Assembly (NCBI RefSeq): GCF_028621895.1
Contig: NZ_CP117520.1
Location: 1,116,001-1,180,000, forward strand
DNA from: Acinetobacter sp. GSS19
GTDB taxonomy: Bacteria; Pseudomonadota; Gammaproteobacteria; Pseudomonadales; Moraxellaceae
Direction: 5' to 3'
DNA length: 64,000 bases
The notes beneath the pieces were generated by a model, which did no database searches, was not told where the DNA came from, and worked only from the letters and a program-made list of their open reading frames with translations. Positions 44,728 to 54,666 of the stretch are shown here, one piece after another. The stretch's first letter is position 1; each line of letters begins with the position of its first letter. A program made the translations under genes and the position numbers.

Positions 44728-45714
44728 ATGTATGATTTAGAAAAAACACAAATCCAGATCGGTTATCTTCCTTTACTGGATACTGTAGCAATTCTTTGGG
44801 CGAAACAGCGTGGGTTTTTTGCAGAACTAGGTTTGGATGTCAGCCTGGTACAAGAAGCATCCTGGGCCAGCCTGCGAGACCGGCTGGCTTTTGGTTTTAT
44901 CGATGCCGCACACTGCCTATCTGCAATGCTCCCTGCCGCTGCATTAGGTGAAGATCCGCTGGGTATTCCCTTACAAACCGCACTGATTTTAAGTTATAAC
45001 AGGGCATTCATCAGTCTGCATCAGGAGTTATGCTATGAACTCGGGATTACTGCAGATGATAGCGCACAAGCATCGGCAGAAAAAATCGTGGCAGCCCTAC
45101 GGCAACAACGCTCCATTCACTTGGCACATGTCTTTAAGCAATCCATTCATCATTACTGCTTAAGAGAATGGTTAGCCCTTGCTAACCCAAAGGTAGCACG
45201 AGAAATTCAACTGTTAACCCTTCCTCCAGCTTATATGGTAGAAGCCTTAACAAAACATCATATTAATGGTTGTTGTGTTGGAGAACCCTGGAATACTCAA
45301 GGGGAAATGTTAAGTATTAGTCAAATCGTCGCTTCGAGTCAGGAGATTATGCCTAAAGTGGCAGATAAAGTTCTGGCAGTGACTGCCGATTGGGCAATGC
45401 AACATCCAAACACTCATCAGGCAATGATTATCGCCATTCAGAAAGCACAGCAAGAGTTAAAAAATCTGGAAAATTACACGGCAGTTTGGCAAATGCTGAC
45501 TGATTTCAATATCATTCAGTTTCAATCTCTGGTCACACTGCATAGCCAGAGGTTTCATGCCATTGAACAAATGATTCGCAATTTGGTGGAGGGCTCTTCA
45601 CAACCGAAGGTAAAAGATTTTGAGTGGTTGATTTCACAAATGGCCAAATGGGATCAAATAAAAATTGATGAAAACTTAAAAGCAAAAATCATACGCTCAT
45701 GTATTTTAAATTAG
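44728..45714 (+). CDS. nasS: Nitrate sensor NasS (NrtA-like, cytoplasmic)
   Basis: A 328-residue NrtA/CmpA-type nitrate-binding protein without a signal peptide. It starts IQIGYLPLLDTVAILWAKQR and has DAAHCLSAMLPAAALG and LPPAYMVEALTKHHINGCCV-type pocket segments. In Azotobacter, Paracoccus and related systems, cytosolic NasS holds NasT until nitrate binds. It follows nasT after three bases on the same strand, the expected pair. An ABC nitrate importer role is unlikely because no permease genes are near and NarK is present. Confidence 0.9.
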   Translation: MYDLEKTQIQIGYLPLLDTVAILWAKQRGFFAELGLDVSLVQEASWASLRDRLAFGFIDAAHCLSAMLPAAALGEDPLGIPLQTALILSYNRAFISLHQELCYELGITADDSAQASAEKIVAALRQQRSIHLAHVFKQSIHHYCLREWLALANPKVAREIQLLTLPPAYMVEALTKHHINGCCVGEPWNTQGEMLSISQIVASSQEIMPKVADKVLAVTADWAMQHPNTHQAMIIAIQKAQQELKNLENYTAVWQMLTDFNIIQFQSLVTLHSQRFHAIEQMIRNLVEGSSQPKVKDFEWLISQMAKWDQIKIDENLKAKIIRSCILN

Positions 45715-45950
45715 CCAATAACTTAGAACGTATAGGGTCAGAAATCTTTATCTTTTCACCAGACTGAATTAAAAATAAGGATGTATTATGGTAAAAAATC
45801 TGATTGATATTTAAATGAATCAATCAAAGGGATATATTGGCTCTGATTTAAATTATCATTTAATCAATAACATAGCTTTATTTAATTATGTGACATCAAC
45901 ACCTAGCTTTAAAGCAACGTGAAATGGAAACTAGTATTTTAGAGGTGCTT

Positions 45951-46025
45951 ATGCTTATTTCTGACATGGAAATACCCCATCTTGCCGTACTAAAAAACGT
46001 TCTAGATCAAGATATTCCAGAATAA
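45951..46025 (+). pseudogene. Degraded remnant similar to the 28.2-kb transposase start
   Basis: A 24-codon frame reading MLISDMEIPHLAVLKNVLDQ and four more residues closely parallels the frame at 28144 onward (MLIT, then MSDKEIQRLAVLQDVRDQ). It looks like a more decayed copy of the same N-terminus. It lies in the 370-bp gap between nasS and prpF, otherwise AT-rich and without a gene, just before a terminator. Confidence 0.4.
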
Positions 46026-46053
46026 AAAGCGAGTCATACTGACTCGCTTTTTT
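46024..46053. terminator. Intrinsic terminator between nasS and prpF
   Basis: AAAAAGCGAGTCA-TAC-TGACTCGCTTTTTT is a nearly perfect stem with T runs in both directions. It would end prpF on the minus strand and any read-through from nasS on the plus strand. Confidence 0.88.
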
Positions 46054-46084
46054 AACCTAAATGCTGAATAAAGCTTCATTCTAT

Positions 46085-47266
46085 TCAGATTGCAGGAATG
46101 TAAACGTTTCCTTCCATTAACACCCGTGCACTACGGCTCATAATGGCTTTTTTGACTATCCATTGGCCATTACTCAATTCAGCCTGAGCACCGACACGTA
46201 ATGTTCCCGAAGGATGTCCAAAACGCACAGCTTCACGCTCTCCACCACCGGCAGCCAAGTTCACCAAAGTCCCTGGAATCGCTGCAGCTGTACCAATGGC
46301 GACTGCGGCTGTCCCCATCATGGCATGGTGCAGTTTACCCATCGATAATGCACGTACCAGCAAGTCAACATCACTGTCTTTAACTGTCTTGCCACTCGAT
46401 GCCGAATAGGTTTTTGGCTTAGACACAAAGGCAATTTTTGGCGTATGCTGGCGTGCCGCTGCTTCCGAAATATCCTGAATCAAACCCATCTGTACGGCGC
46501 CATAGGCACGGATTTTTTCAAAACGTGCCAAAGCCGCTGCATCATTATTGATATGGTCTTGCAGTTCAGTGCCTTCATAGCCTAGATCTTCCGCATTCAG
46601 GAAAATGGTTGGGATACCGGCATTAATAAAAGTTGCCTGAAAACTCCCAATCTCCGGTACCTTAAGCTGATCGACCACATTTCCGGTTGGGAACATGGCA
46701 CCACCGTCTTCCCCATCATCAGCCGGATCTAAAAACTCGATCTGAACTTCAGCTGCAGGAAAAGTTACCCCATCCAGCTCAAAATCACCAATTTCTTGAA
46801 CTTGACCATTGCTCATCGGAACATGCGCAATAATGGTTTTTTGAATGTTTTTTTGCCAGATCCTCACAGTACAAATACCATTTTCTGGAATCCGATCTGC
46901 ATCAACCAAACCATTTGAAATGGCAAAGGATCCAACAGCTGCGGTTAAATTGCCGCAGTTGCCACTCCAGTCCACAAAAGGCTGATCAATTGCAACCTGA
47001 CCAAACAAATAGTCAACATCATGTTCCGGCTGATTGCTTTTAGCCAGAATGACGGTTTTGCTGGTACTGGATGTGGCACCGCCCATACCATCAATTTGTT
47101 TTCCATAAGGATCTGGACTGCCCATCACACGCAGCAAGATTTGATCTCTTGCTGAACCTGCGACTTGGGCTTGCTCCGGCAAATCATCCAGTTTAAAGAA
47201 CACGCCTTTACTGGTTCCACCACGCATGTAGGTTGCAGGAATTTTTACTTGTGGTTCATAAGACAT
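46085..47266 (-). CDS. prpF: 2-methylaconitate cis-trans isomerase PrpF
   Basis: A 393-residue PrpF-family isomerase that works with AcnD in the 2-methylcitrate cycle. PATYMRGGTSKGVFFKLDDL at the start, DPYGKQIDGMGGATSSTSKT and DWSGNCGNLTAAVGSFA (active-site Cys region) are characteristic. It is last in the prp operon, 48 bp from acnD, with GAGGA before the ATG, and is followed by an intrinsic terminator. Confidence 0.95.
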   Translation of the reverse strand: MSYEPQVKIPATYMRGGTSKGVFFKLDDLPEQAQVAGSARDQILLRVMGSPDPYGKQIDGMGGATSSTSKTVILAKSNQPEHDVDYLFGQVAIDQPFVDWSGNCGNLTAAVGSFAISNGLVDADRIPENGICTVRIWQKNIQKTIIAHVPMSNGQVQEIGDFELDGVTFPAAEVQIEFLDPADDGEDGGAMFPTGNVVDQLKVPEIGSFQATFINAGIPTIFLNAEDLGYEGTELQDHINNDAAALARFEKIRAYGAVQMGLIQDISEAAARQHTPKIAFVSKPKTYSASSGKTVKDSDVDLLVRALSMGKLHHAMMGTAAVAIGTAAAIPGTLVNLAAGGGEREAVRFGHPSGTLRVGAQAELSNGQWIVKKAIMSRSARVLMEGNVYIPAI

Positions 47267-47314
47267 TCAGTATTGTCCTCAAAATGATTTTGCTCATTCA
47301 TTACTACAGATTTC

Positions 47315-49921
47315 TTAGCTCGCTTTCGCGGCCAAAAAGTCCTGAGCAAAACGTTGTAATACCCCACCAGCTTCATAGACAGACACTTCTTCTTCAGTGT
47401 CCAGACGGCAAGTCACAGGCACTTCAAGGATTTCTTCTTTGCCTTCAGCCGTTGCACGTTCAATCACCAGAACCAGGTCAGAACGTGGTGCAATATTGCC
47501 GATCACGCTATACAGCTCGGTACCATCCAGTTTTAAGGTATTACGGTTGACACCCGGTTTAAACTCCAGCGGCAACACGCCCATACCAACCAGATTGGTG
47601 CGGTGAATACGCTCAAAGCCTTCCGCTACAATCGCTTCTACACCTGCTAAACGTACACCTTTCGCCGCCCAGTCACGGCTTGAGCCTTGGCCATAATCCG
47701 CACCGGCAATAATAATCAGCGGCTGTTTGCGGTTCATGTAGGTTTCAATCGCTTCCCACATACGCATCACTTCACCTTCTGGCTCCACACGCGCTTTTGA
47801 ACCTTGCTTAACCGTACCGTCAGAACGGCGAACCATTTCGTTAAACAGTTTCGGGTTGGCAAAAGTGGCACGTTGCGCAGTCAAGTGGTCACCACGGTGC
47901 GTTGCGTAGGAGTTGAAGTCTTCTTCAGGCACGCCCATTTTGTGCAAGTATTCACCCGCTGCAGAGTCCATCAAAATCGCATTGGACGGCGACAAGTGGT
48001 CGGTGGTGATATTGTCACCCAAAATCGCCAGAGGACGCATATTGCTTAAGGTGCGAGGTGCTGCCAAAGCCCCTTCCCAATATGGCGGACGGCGAATATA
48101 GGTACTTTGCGGACGCCAGTGATACAGTGGACTTTCAGCTTGTTCCACTTCGCCCAAATCAAACATTGGAATGTAAACTTTACGGAACTGTTCAGGCTTC
48201 ACGGCTTCTTTAACTAAAGCATCAATTTCTGCATCAGATGGCCAGATATCTTTGAGATAAATCGGGTTGCCGTCTTTATCGTGGCCTAAGGCATCTTTCT
48301 CAATGTCGAAACGGATAGTTCCGGCAATCGCATAGGCTACAACCAACGGTGGAGATGCCAAGAATGCCTGTTTTGCGTATGGATGGATACGGCCATCGAA
48401 GTTACGGTTACCGGAAAGTACCGCCGTCGCGTATAAATCACGGTCGATGATTTCTTGCTGAATCTTCGGATCCAAAGCACCCGACATCCCGTTACAGGTG
48501 GTGCAGGCATAAGCCACGATACCAAAGCCCAGTTTTTCTAAATCATGCAATACGCCGGCTTCTTCCAAATACAACGCAGCAGCTTTTGAACCGGGTGCAA
48601 ATGATGATTTCACCCAAGGTTTACGGGTTAAACCCAGTTCATTCGCCTTACGTGCCAATAAACCTGCTGCTACGGTGTTACGTGGGTTCGAAGTGTTGGT
48701 ACAAGAAGTAATCGCCGCGATGATGATGGCACCATCTGGCATTAAACCATCGGTACGCTGCTCAACAACACCTGCAATGCCTTTCGCTTTCAGGTCACTT
48801 GTTGATACACGTGCATGCGGGTTTGATGGACCAGCAATGTTGCGGGTCACAGTGGACAAGTCAAAACGAAGTACACGTGGATACTCCGCTTTGCTCATAT
48901 CGGATGCCCAAAGACCAATTTCTTTGGCATATTGTTCCACCAGTGCCACTTGGGCATCTTCACGGCCTGTTAGGCGCAGGTAATCAAGGGTGTTATGGTC
49001 GATGTAGAACATCGCAGCCGTTGCACCATACTCCGGTGTCATGTTCGAGATGGTTGCACGGTCACCGACCGACATAGAGTCTGCACCTTCACCGAAGAAC
49101 TCAAGATATGCGCCCACCACACGTTCTTTACGCAAGAATTCAGTTAACGCCAGTACAATATCCGTTGCAGTAATGCCGGCTTGACGCTGCCCGACCAGCT
49201 CTACGCCAATAATGTCGGGTAAACGCATCCAGGAGGCACGGCCCAACATCACATTTTCGGCTTCCAGACCACCTACACCGACAGAAATGACGCCTAAAGC
49301 ATCGGTATGTGGAGTGTGTGAGTCTGTCCCCACACACGTGTCTGGGAAGGCGACCCCATCACGCACCTGAATCACCGGAGACATTTTTTCCAGGTTAATC
49401 TGATGCATGATGCCGTTTCCGGCTGGAATCACATCGACATTTTTAAAGGCAGTTTTGGTCCATTCAATAAAGTGGAAGCGGTCTTCATTACGACGGTCTT
49501 CAACTGCACGGTTTTTTTCAAAAGCATCCGGATCAAAGCCACCGTATTCCACGGCCAAAGAGTGATCGACAATCAGCTGGGTTGGCACCACAGGATTGAC
49601 TTGAGAAGGGTCACCACCCTTTTCAGCAATCGCATCACGCAAACCAGCCAGATCAACCAAAGCGGTTTGACCTAAAATATCGTGACATACGACACGGGCT
49701 GGATACCACGGAAAGTCCATGTCCTGACGGCGTTCAATGAGCTGTTTTAAATATTCAGTCAGATTTCCTGCATCGGCACGGCGTACCAATTGCTCGGCCA
49801 AGACTTTAGATGTGTATGGCAGCTTTTCGTATGCACCAGGCTGAATATCTTCCACGGCTTGACGCACGTCATAATATTCCAGCTGAGTGCCTGCTAATGG
49901 TTTACGGTATTGGGTATTCAT
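47315..49921 (-). CDS. acnD: Fe-S 2-methylcitrate dehydratase AcnD
   Basis: An 868-residue aconitase-superfamily enzyme dehydrating 2-methylcitrate to 2-methylaconitate. The [4Fe-4S] ligands lie in SCTNTSNP and ACTTCNGMSG, with TDSHTPHTDALG and the swivel-domain GADYGQGSSRDWAAKG. The prpC-acnD-prpF context distinguishes it from housekeeping AcnA. The start overlaps the prpC stop by one base (TAATG). Confidence 0.95.
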   Translation of the reverse strand: MNTQYRKPLAGTQLEYYDVRQAVEDIQPGAYEKLPYTSKVLAEQLVRRADAGNLTEYLKQLIERRQDMDFPWYPARVVCHDILGQTALVDLAGLRDAIAEKGGDPSQVNPVVPTQLIVDHSLAVEYGGFDPDAFEKNRAVEDRRNEDRFHFIEWTKTAFKNVDVIPAGNGIMHQINLEKMSPVIQVRDGVAFPDTCVGTDSHTPHTDALGVISVGVGGLEAENVMLGRASWMRLPDIIGVELVGQRQAGITATDIVLALTEFLRKERVVGAYLEFFGEGADSMSVGDRATISNMTPEYGATAAMFYIDHNTLDYLRLTGREDAQVALVEQYAKEIGLWASDMSKAEYPRVLRFDLSTVTRNIAGPSNPHARVSTSDLKAKGIAGVVEQRTDGLMPDGAIIIAAITSCTNTSNPRNTVAAGLLARKANELGLTRKPWVKSSFAPGSKAAALYLEEAGVLHDLEKLGFGIVAYACTTCNGMSGALDPKIQQEIIDRDLYATAVLSGNRNFDGRIHPYAKQAFLASPPLVVAYAIAGTIRFDIEKDALGHDKDGNPIYLKDIWPSDAEIDALVKEAVKPEQFRKVYIPMFDLGEVEQAESPLYHWRPQSTYIRRPPYWEGALAAPRTLSNMRPLAILGDNITTDHLSPSNAILMDSAAGEYLHKMGVPEEDFNSYATHRGDHLTAQRATFANPKLFNEMVRRSDGTVKQGSKARVEPEGEVMRMWEAIETYMNRKQPLIIIAGADYGQGSSRDWAAKGVRLAGVEAIVAEGFERIHRTNLVGMGVLPLEFKPGVNRNTLKLDGTELYSVIGNIAPRSDLVLVIERATAEGKEEILEVPVTCRLDTEEEVSVYEAGGVLQRFAQDFLAAKAS

Positions 49922-51078
49922 TAACCACGCTCCGCCAATGGTTTAAATTCAAGGTTTTCAGGACCGGTGTAGTTCGCGCTTGGACGAATGATTTTGCCAT
50001 CTTGACGCTGTTCAATGACGTGCGCTGACCATCCTGCGGTACGTGCAATCACGAACAATGGCGTAAACATGGCTGTTGGAACGCCCATCAAGTGGTAGCT
50101 CACTGCACTGAACCAATCAAGGTTCGGGAACATGTTCTTCACTTCTTTCATCACTGCTTCTAAACGCTCAGCGATTAAGTACATTTTTGTGTTCTCTTGT
50201 GCATTCGCCAAGTCACGTGCCACTTTCTTGATCACTTCATTACGTGGATCTGCAATGGTATAGACCGGGTGACCAAAGCCAATCACCACTTCTTTATTTT
50301 CGACACGTTTGCGAATGTCAGCTTCAGCCTCATCGGCATTGTCATAACGTTGTTGAATCACAAAGGCAACTTCGTTAGCACCACCGTGTTTAGGTCCACG
50401 AAGTGCACCAATACCACCGGTAATGGCTGAGTACATGTCCGAACCTGTACCTGCCACCACACGTGAGGTAAAGGTAGAAGCGTTAAATTCATGCTCAGCA
50501 TACAAAATTAATGAAGTATGCATGGCTTGAACCCATTCTTCAGATGGCGCTTCACCATGCAGTAAATGCAAGAAATGCGCTGCGATGGATTCATCGTCGG
50601 TTTCAACTTCAATACGGCGGCCGTTGTTGCTGAAGTGATACCAGTACAGCAGCATTGAGCCTAAGCTCGCCATCAATTTATCCGCAATGTCTTTTGCACC
50701 AGCTTCGTTGTGATCTTCATGTTCTGGCGTTAAGCAGCCTAAAACAGAAACCCCGGTACGCATCACATCCATCGGGTGTGCAGAAGGCGGTAACTGCTCT
50801 AGTGCAGTTTTCAGTGCTGCTGGTAAACCGCGGAGTGCTTTTAATTTGGCTTTATAAGCTTTGAGTTCTGCTTTATTCGGTAATTTACCATGGACCAGCA
50901 AGTGAGCCACTTCTTCAAACTCGCTGCCGATGGCAAGATCAAGAATGTCATAACCACGGTAGTGCAAGTCGTTACCGCTACGGCCTACGGTACACAATGC
51001 GGTATTGCCTGCTACTTGTCCACTCAATGCAACTGATTTTTTTGGCTTGAAGCCTGTTGTTGTTTCATTTGTGCTCAT
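49921..51078 (-). CDS. prpC: 2-methylcitrate synthase PrpC
   Basis: Condenses propionyl-CoA with oxaloacetate. The 385-residue citrate-synthase fold protein starts near [20 protein letters not shown] and contains [33 protein letters not shown] and [14 protein letters not shown] with the catalytic His and Asp regions. The short form without the N-terminal extension of GltA and the prp neighbours support PrpC. Confidence 0.95.
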   Translation of the reverse strand: MSTNETTTGFKPKKSVALSGQVAGNTALCTVGRSGNDLHYRGYDILDLAIGSEFEEVAHLLVHGKLPNKAELKAYKAKLKALRGLPAALKTALEQLPPSAHPMDVMRTGVSVLGCLTPEHEDHNEAGAKDIADKLMASLGSMLLYWYHFSNNGRRIEVETDDESIAAHFLHLLHGEAPSEEWVQAMHTSLILYAEHEFNASTFTSRVVAGTGSDMYSAITGGIGALRGPKHGGANEVAFVIQQRYDNADEAEADIRKRVENKEVVIGFGHPVYTIADPRNEVIKKVARDLANAQENTKMYLIAERLEAVMKEVKNMFPNLDWFSAVSYHLMGVPTAMFTPLFVIARTAGWSAHVIEQRQDGKIIRPSANYTGPENLEFKPLAERG

Positions 51079-51144
51079 AAGATTGTCCTTTCCTATTGAT
51101 TTAAATTATTTAGGGAACACGGCGGCCTTCGCCGTGTTGACGTA

Positions 51145-52029
51145 TTATTTCTTTTTGGCAAATGCATTGTCTAAATAGTCTTCAAACGCATAGTAGTTGA
51201 TGCGTTCATATAACTCTTTACGCGTTTGCATCATATCGATCACATTTTTTTGTGTGCCTTCTTTGCGCAAGGTTTCATACACTGTTTCTGCAGCTTTGTT
51301 CATCGCACGGAAAGCAGACAGTGGGTAAAGCGCGAGGCTGACATCAGCAGAGGCCAATTCTTCAGTGGTAAAGAGTGGCGTAGAACCGAACTCGGTGATA
51401 TTCGCCAGAATTGGAACGCCAGTGGTCTGAGCAAACTGCTTATACATTGCAAGCTCGGTGATGGCTTCCGGGAAGAGCATGTCTGCACCGGCTTCAATAT
51501 AGGCGCCAGCACGGTCAATCGCGGCCTGCAAGCCTTCAACCGCCAAGGCATCGGTACGTGCCATAATCACAAAGCTGTCGTCAGTACGGGCATCTACTGC
51601 GGCTTTAATACGATCGACCATTTCTTCTTGAGTCACAATGGCTTTGTTTGGACGGTGGCCGCAACGTTTGGCACCGACCTGATCTTCAATATGCATGGCG
51701 CCTGCACCAAACTTGATTAAAGATTTCACGGTACGTGCGATGTTAAATGCTGAAGCACCAAAACCCGTGTCAGCATCAACCAATAATGGAAGATCACATA
51801 CATCAGTAATACGGCGTACATCGGTCAACACATCATCCAGGTTACTGATCCCTAAATCCGGTAAACCTAAAGAACCCGCTGCTACACCACCACCGGATAA
51901 GTAAATCGCTTTGTAACCAGCACGTTTGGCTAAAAGTGCATGATTGGCATTGATGGTTCCAACCACTTGTAATGGTTTTTCCTGGGCCACGGCATCGCGA
52001 AATAGCTGACCTGCGGATTGATTAGACAT
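51145..52029 (-). CDS. prpB: Methylisocitrate lyase PrpB
   Basis: Cleaves 2-methylisocitrate to pyruvate and succinate. The 294-residue isocitrate-lyase-superfamily protein has the signature KRCGHRPNK with the catalytic Cys, and [26 protein letters not shown] lies before the ATG. It follows the GntR gene after three bases, so both share a transcript. Confidence 0.96.
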   Translation of the reverse strand: MSNQSAGQLFRDAVAQEKPLQVVGTINANHALLAKRAGYKAIYLSGGGVAAGSLGLPDLGISNLDDVLTDVRRITDVCDLPLLVDADTGFGASAFNIARTVKSLIKFGAGAMHIEDQVGAKRCGHRPNKAIVTQEEMVDRIKAAVDARTDDSFVIMARTDALAVEGLQAAIDRAGAYIEAGADMLFPEAITELAMYKQFAQTTGVPILANITEFGSTPLFTTEELASADVSLALYPLSAFRAMNKAAETVYETLRKEGTQKNVIDMMQTRKELYERINYYAFEDYLDNAFAKKK

Positions 52030-52032
52030 TGT

Positions 52033-52731
52033 TTATTCTCCTTGTGCTTGTAGCAGAGCCTGCTCAATAATTTTGTAAGACGCATTGATATGTCGAAGCA
52101 TTAGCAGTTCGGCGAGTTCACCATCACCTTCTGCAATTGCATCCAAGATACGAATATGTTCATCGAACGCTTTATGCGGACGATCTGGTGTGTTGGAAAA
52201 CTGAATTCGGTACATACGGATGAGGTGATACAACTCATCACACAGCATTTTTTCTAAGGTTTTATTGCCACTGCTTTTGATAATGCAGTAATGAAAGTCG
52301 TCTTGGCCTTCTTGCAGGTAATAGCCCTTGCCTGCTTTAAAATTTTCATCTTCCGCATGCACACGCAAGACATCACGCAGCGCCAGAATCTGCTTTTTAT
52401 CAATATGCTGTGCAGCAAGCTTGCAGGCTAGACCCTCCAAGGAAGCACGAATCTGATATAGCTCTTTAAACTGTTGCAATGACAGTGAAACCACACGTGC
52501 ACCCACATGAGCCGTCCGATCAACCAGCTTTTGTCCTTCCAGACGGTGGATCGCTTCACGTAACGGGCCTCGGCTAATGCCATAGGTTCGCGCTAGCTCA
52601 GGTTCAGATATTTTGCTTCCTGCCGGAATTTGACCTAAAACGATGGCTGTCTGTATTTGTTTGAATACATGGTCGGTTAGCGTTCTACCCTGACTTTCAG
52701 ACAGCTCTGTTTTAAAGCTCACATCTTGCAT
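52033..52731 (-). CDS. GntR/FCD-family regulator of the prp operon
   Basis: A winged-helix GntR protein of the FadR/FCD group: the HTH region SEPELARTYGISRGPLREAI, then an FCD ligand domain with metal-type histidines (FHYCIIKSSGNKTLE, DEHIRILDAIAEGD). It heads the prp operon and probably represses it until a methylcitrate-cycle intermediate binds. The frame is open to 52782; I prefer the ATG at 52731 because an operator-like palindrome lies directly before it. Neither start has a clear ribosome site, so this remains uncertain. Confidence 0.85.
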   Translation of the reverse strand: MQDVSFKTELSESQGRTLTDHVFKQIQTAIVLGQIPAGSKISEPELARTYGISRGPLREAIHRLEGQKLVDRTAHVGARVVSLSLQQFKELYQIRASLEGLACKLAAQHIDKKQILALRDVLRVHAEDENFKAGKGYYLQEGQDDFHYCIIKSSGNKTLEKMLCDELYHLIRMYRIQFSNTPDRPHKAFDEHIRILDAIAEGDGELAELLMLRHINASYKIIEQALLQAQGE

Positions 52732-52808
52732 ATTGTTGACAATCTTTGATGGTTTATCGATTTTATAGCCATATTCCGGCATTAAATCAATTTTATTGTT
52801 AACAATAA
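52732..52808. promoter_or_regulatory. Paired palindromic operators of the prp operon
   Basis: TTATTGTTAACAATAA (52793-52808) is a perfect 16-bp palindrome. ATTGTTGACAAT (52732-52743) repeats its core with one change, and the centres are 63 bp (six helical turns) apart. This spacing on one face of the helix suggests cooperative binding, probably by the GntR protein encoded just downstream. Confidence 0.65.
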
Positions 52809-53051
52809 TAAATAGTCTTTAGTCTAATATTTGTAATTATTTTTTATATTCAATAACTTAGTTATTAAAAACTGAAGACTGAAATAAGCAGTTAGAGTTC
52901 ATACGCTTTTTCATTAAAAAATGCTGTAAAAAGAAAATCCGCCAAGTGCAAACTTTTTTCCCATACAGATCAACAGGTAAGGATTTAGATAGAGAGATGA
53001 AGTTTAGGAAAGCATTCCCTCTTTTAATTGAGTTAAAATCATTCATCTGAT

Positions 53052-53483
53052 TTGCAATTCTTTTTATTACCACTCGTGAATCTTCAGCAAAAATTAAATC
53101 GACCTTTGCAGTTTATCCAGACAGCTTTAGCCTTAATGTGGATTTATCAGGGGCTTGTTCCCAAACTGTTACTACGTTCGCCTTCTGAACTTCAAATCTG
53201 GCAATTCGTTGGTTTTGATTTAGCGAGCGCGCAAATTGGAGTCATGGTGTCTGGCGTATTGGAAATTTTATTTGGCTGTGTATTCTTGATGTGGAGGAAA
53301 GCGATTCTTCCACATCAGCTTAATATTCTCGGGTTGGGCACCCTCTTGTTGTTGGTGATGGTTGTGGATCCCTTACAGTTAACCAATGCTTTCAACCCGG
53401 TCATCATGAATGTTGCCATGATGGTGTTGTCAATCGTGGCGATCCAGCTTTTACAAAGAATTAAAAATCGCCATTCAGCTTAA
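53052..53483 (+). CDS. DoxX-like small membrane protein
   Basis: A protein of up to 143 residues with four hydrophobic helices (for example FIQTALALMWIYQGLVPKLL and LNILGLGTLLLLVMVVD), matching the DoxX-like family. Function unknown. The first possible start is TTG at 53052; a GTG at 53076 is an alternative and neither has a good ribosome site. It is convergent with the LysR gene. Confidence 0.65.
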   Translation: MQFFLLPLVNLQQKLNRPLQFIQTALALMWIYQGLVPKLLLRSPSELQIWQFVGFDLASAQIGVMVSGVLEILFGCVFLMWRKAILPHQLNILGLGTLLLLVMVVDPLQLTNAFNPVIMNVAMMVLSIVAIQLLQRIKNRHSA

Positions 53484-53580
53484 GATTTTCAAAAAGTTCA
53501 CAATAAAATTATGAAATTACTTATTCAATCTTTGTTTATAGAACCGCACATGCAAAGAGAATTTGGGAAATGCTGAGTTT

Positions 53581-54480
53581 TTATGGCAATTCACTAAATA
53601 AATCAAAAATGACTTTTCTCAGCCACTGGTTACTGCTTTGGTGATGGCAAGAGGTATGCCAATACTGACGAACCGGATAGGTTGGGAAATCTAACGGTGC
53701 CTGTAATATTTTCAGATTACCCCGTGAAAGTAAAACCTCACTGAGATAATAAGGAATTGTTGCAATCGCATCGGTTTCTTGTACCACCAGACCGACGCCG
53801 AGATAACTCGGTAAAGTCATCAGGATATTACGTTTCAGTCCCCTTTTGATCAGTTCATTTTCAATATGGTAATGACCGATACTGGTATCCACATCGACAT
53901 GAGACTCTTGAATGTAGGTTTCAATATCCAGATATTCGGACTGAATCCGCGGATGATCCTTACGGCTAATCACGACATAATATTGAGAAAAGAGTTGCTG
54001 CTGGTAAAAACCCTGCTCGAATTCAGGTAAAAATCCCACCGCCAGATCAATCTCACCATTTGACATCTGATAGCTGGTTTCCCGGCTGATCGGACGCACT
54101 TTCAAACGAATAGACGGCGCATGCTGTTTGAGGTATTTGGTAAGCTTCGGTAGTAAAACCAGATGCGAAACATCGGTCATCGCGATGGTAAACAGCTGCT
54201 CTGAATGACTCGGATCAAAATCCACCTTGAAATTATTGACGATTTCCAGTTTACCAATGATCTCACTGATGGGTGAAAACAACTGTTTGGCCAACTCAGT
54301 AGGCACCATTTCATTGCCGACCCGCAAAAACAGCGGGTCATTAAAATGCGTTCTGATTTTATTTAGACAGTTACTCACCGCCGGCTGACTCATCCCCAAA
54401 GTTTCAGCCGCTGCCGAGACATTCTTATATTTGTAAATATAATAAAAAATCTCAAGGAGTTTACTGTCTAGTTTAAACAT
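53581..54480 (-). CDS. LysR-family transcriptional regulator
   Basis: About 299 residues with an N-terminal helix-turn-helix (KNVSAAAETLGMSQPAVSNCLNKIR) and a C-terminal substrate-binding domain of the PBP2 type (FTIAMTDVSHLVLLPKLTKY). The ATG at 54480 (MFKLDSKLLEIF) fits the family start better than that at 54489. It follows the lactate operon on the same strand after 177 bp; its target is unknown and could include dld. Confidence 0.85.
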   Translation of the reverse strand: MFKLDSKLLEIFYYIYKYKNVSAAAETLGMSQPAVSNCLNKIRTHFNDPLFLRVGNEMVPTELAKQLFSPISEIIGKLEIVNNFKVDFDPSHSEQLFTIAMTDVSHLVLLPKLTKYLKQHAPSIRLKVRPISRETSYQMSNGEIDLAVGFLPEFEQGFYQQQLFSQYYVVISRKDHPRIQSEYLDIETYIQESHVDVDTSIGHYHIENELIKRGLKRNILMTLPSYLGVGLVVQETDAIATIPYYLSEVLLSRGNLKILQAPLDFPTYPVRQYWHTSCHHQSSNQWLRKVIFDLFSELP

Positions 54481-54666
54481 CGCAATCATTCCCTAATTAC
54501 AATATGTTTGATGCAAAGTTCACGATACAAGCCAAGATAATGGGCTTGTATCCATAAGAATGTTGGGTCAAGGCCAAGGAATGAACTGGTCTTTCTAACT
54601 CCTCTTATTTAAACATAATTCCATTGTTTATGGAGCAAGTTTCAAGCGTTGATTGCGGTAATCTGG

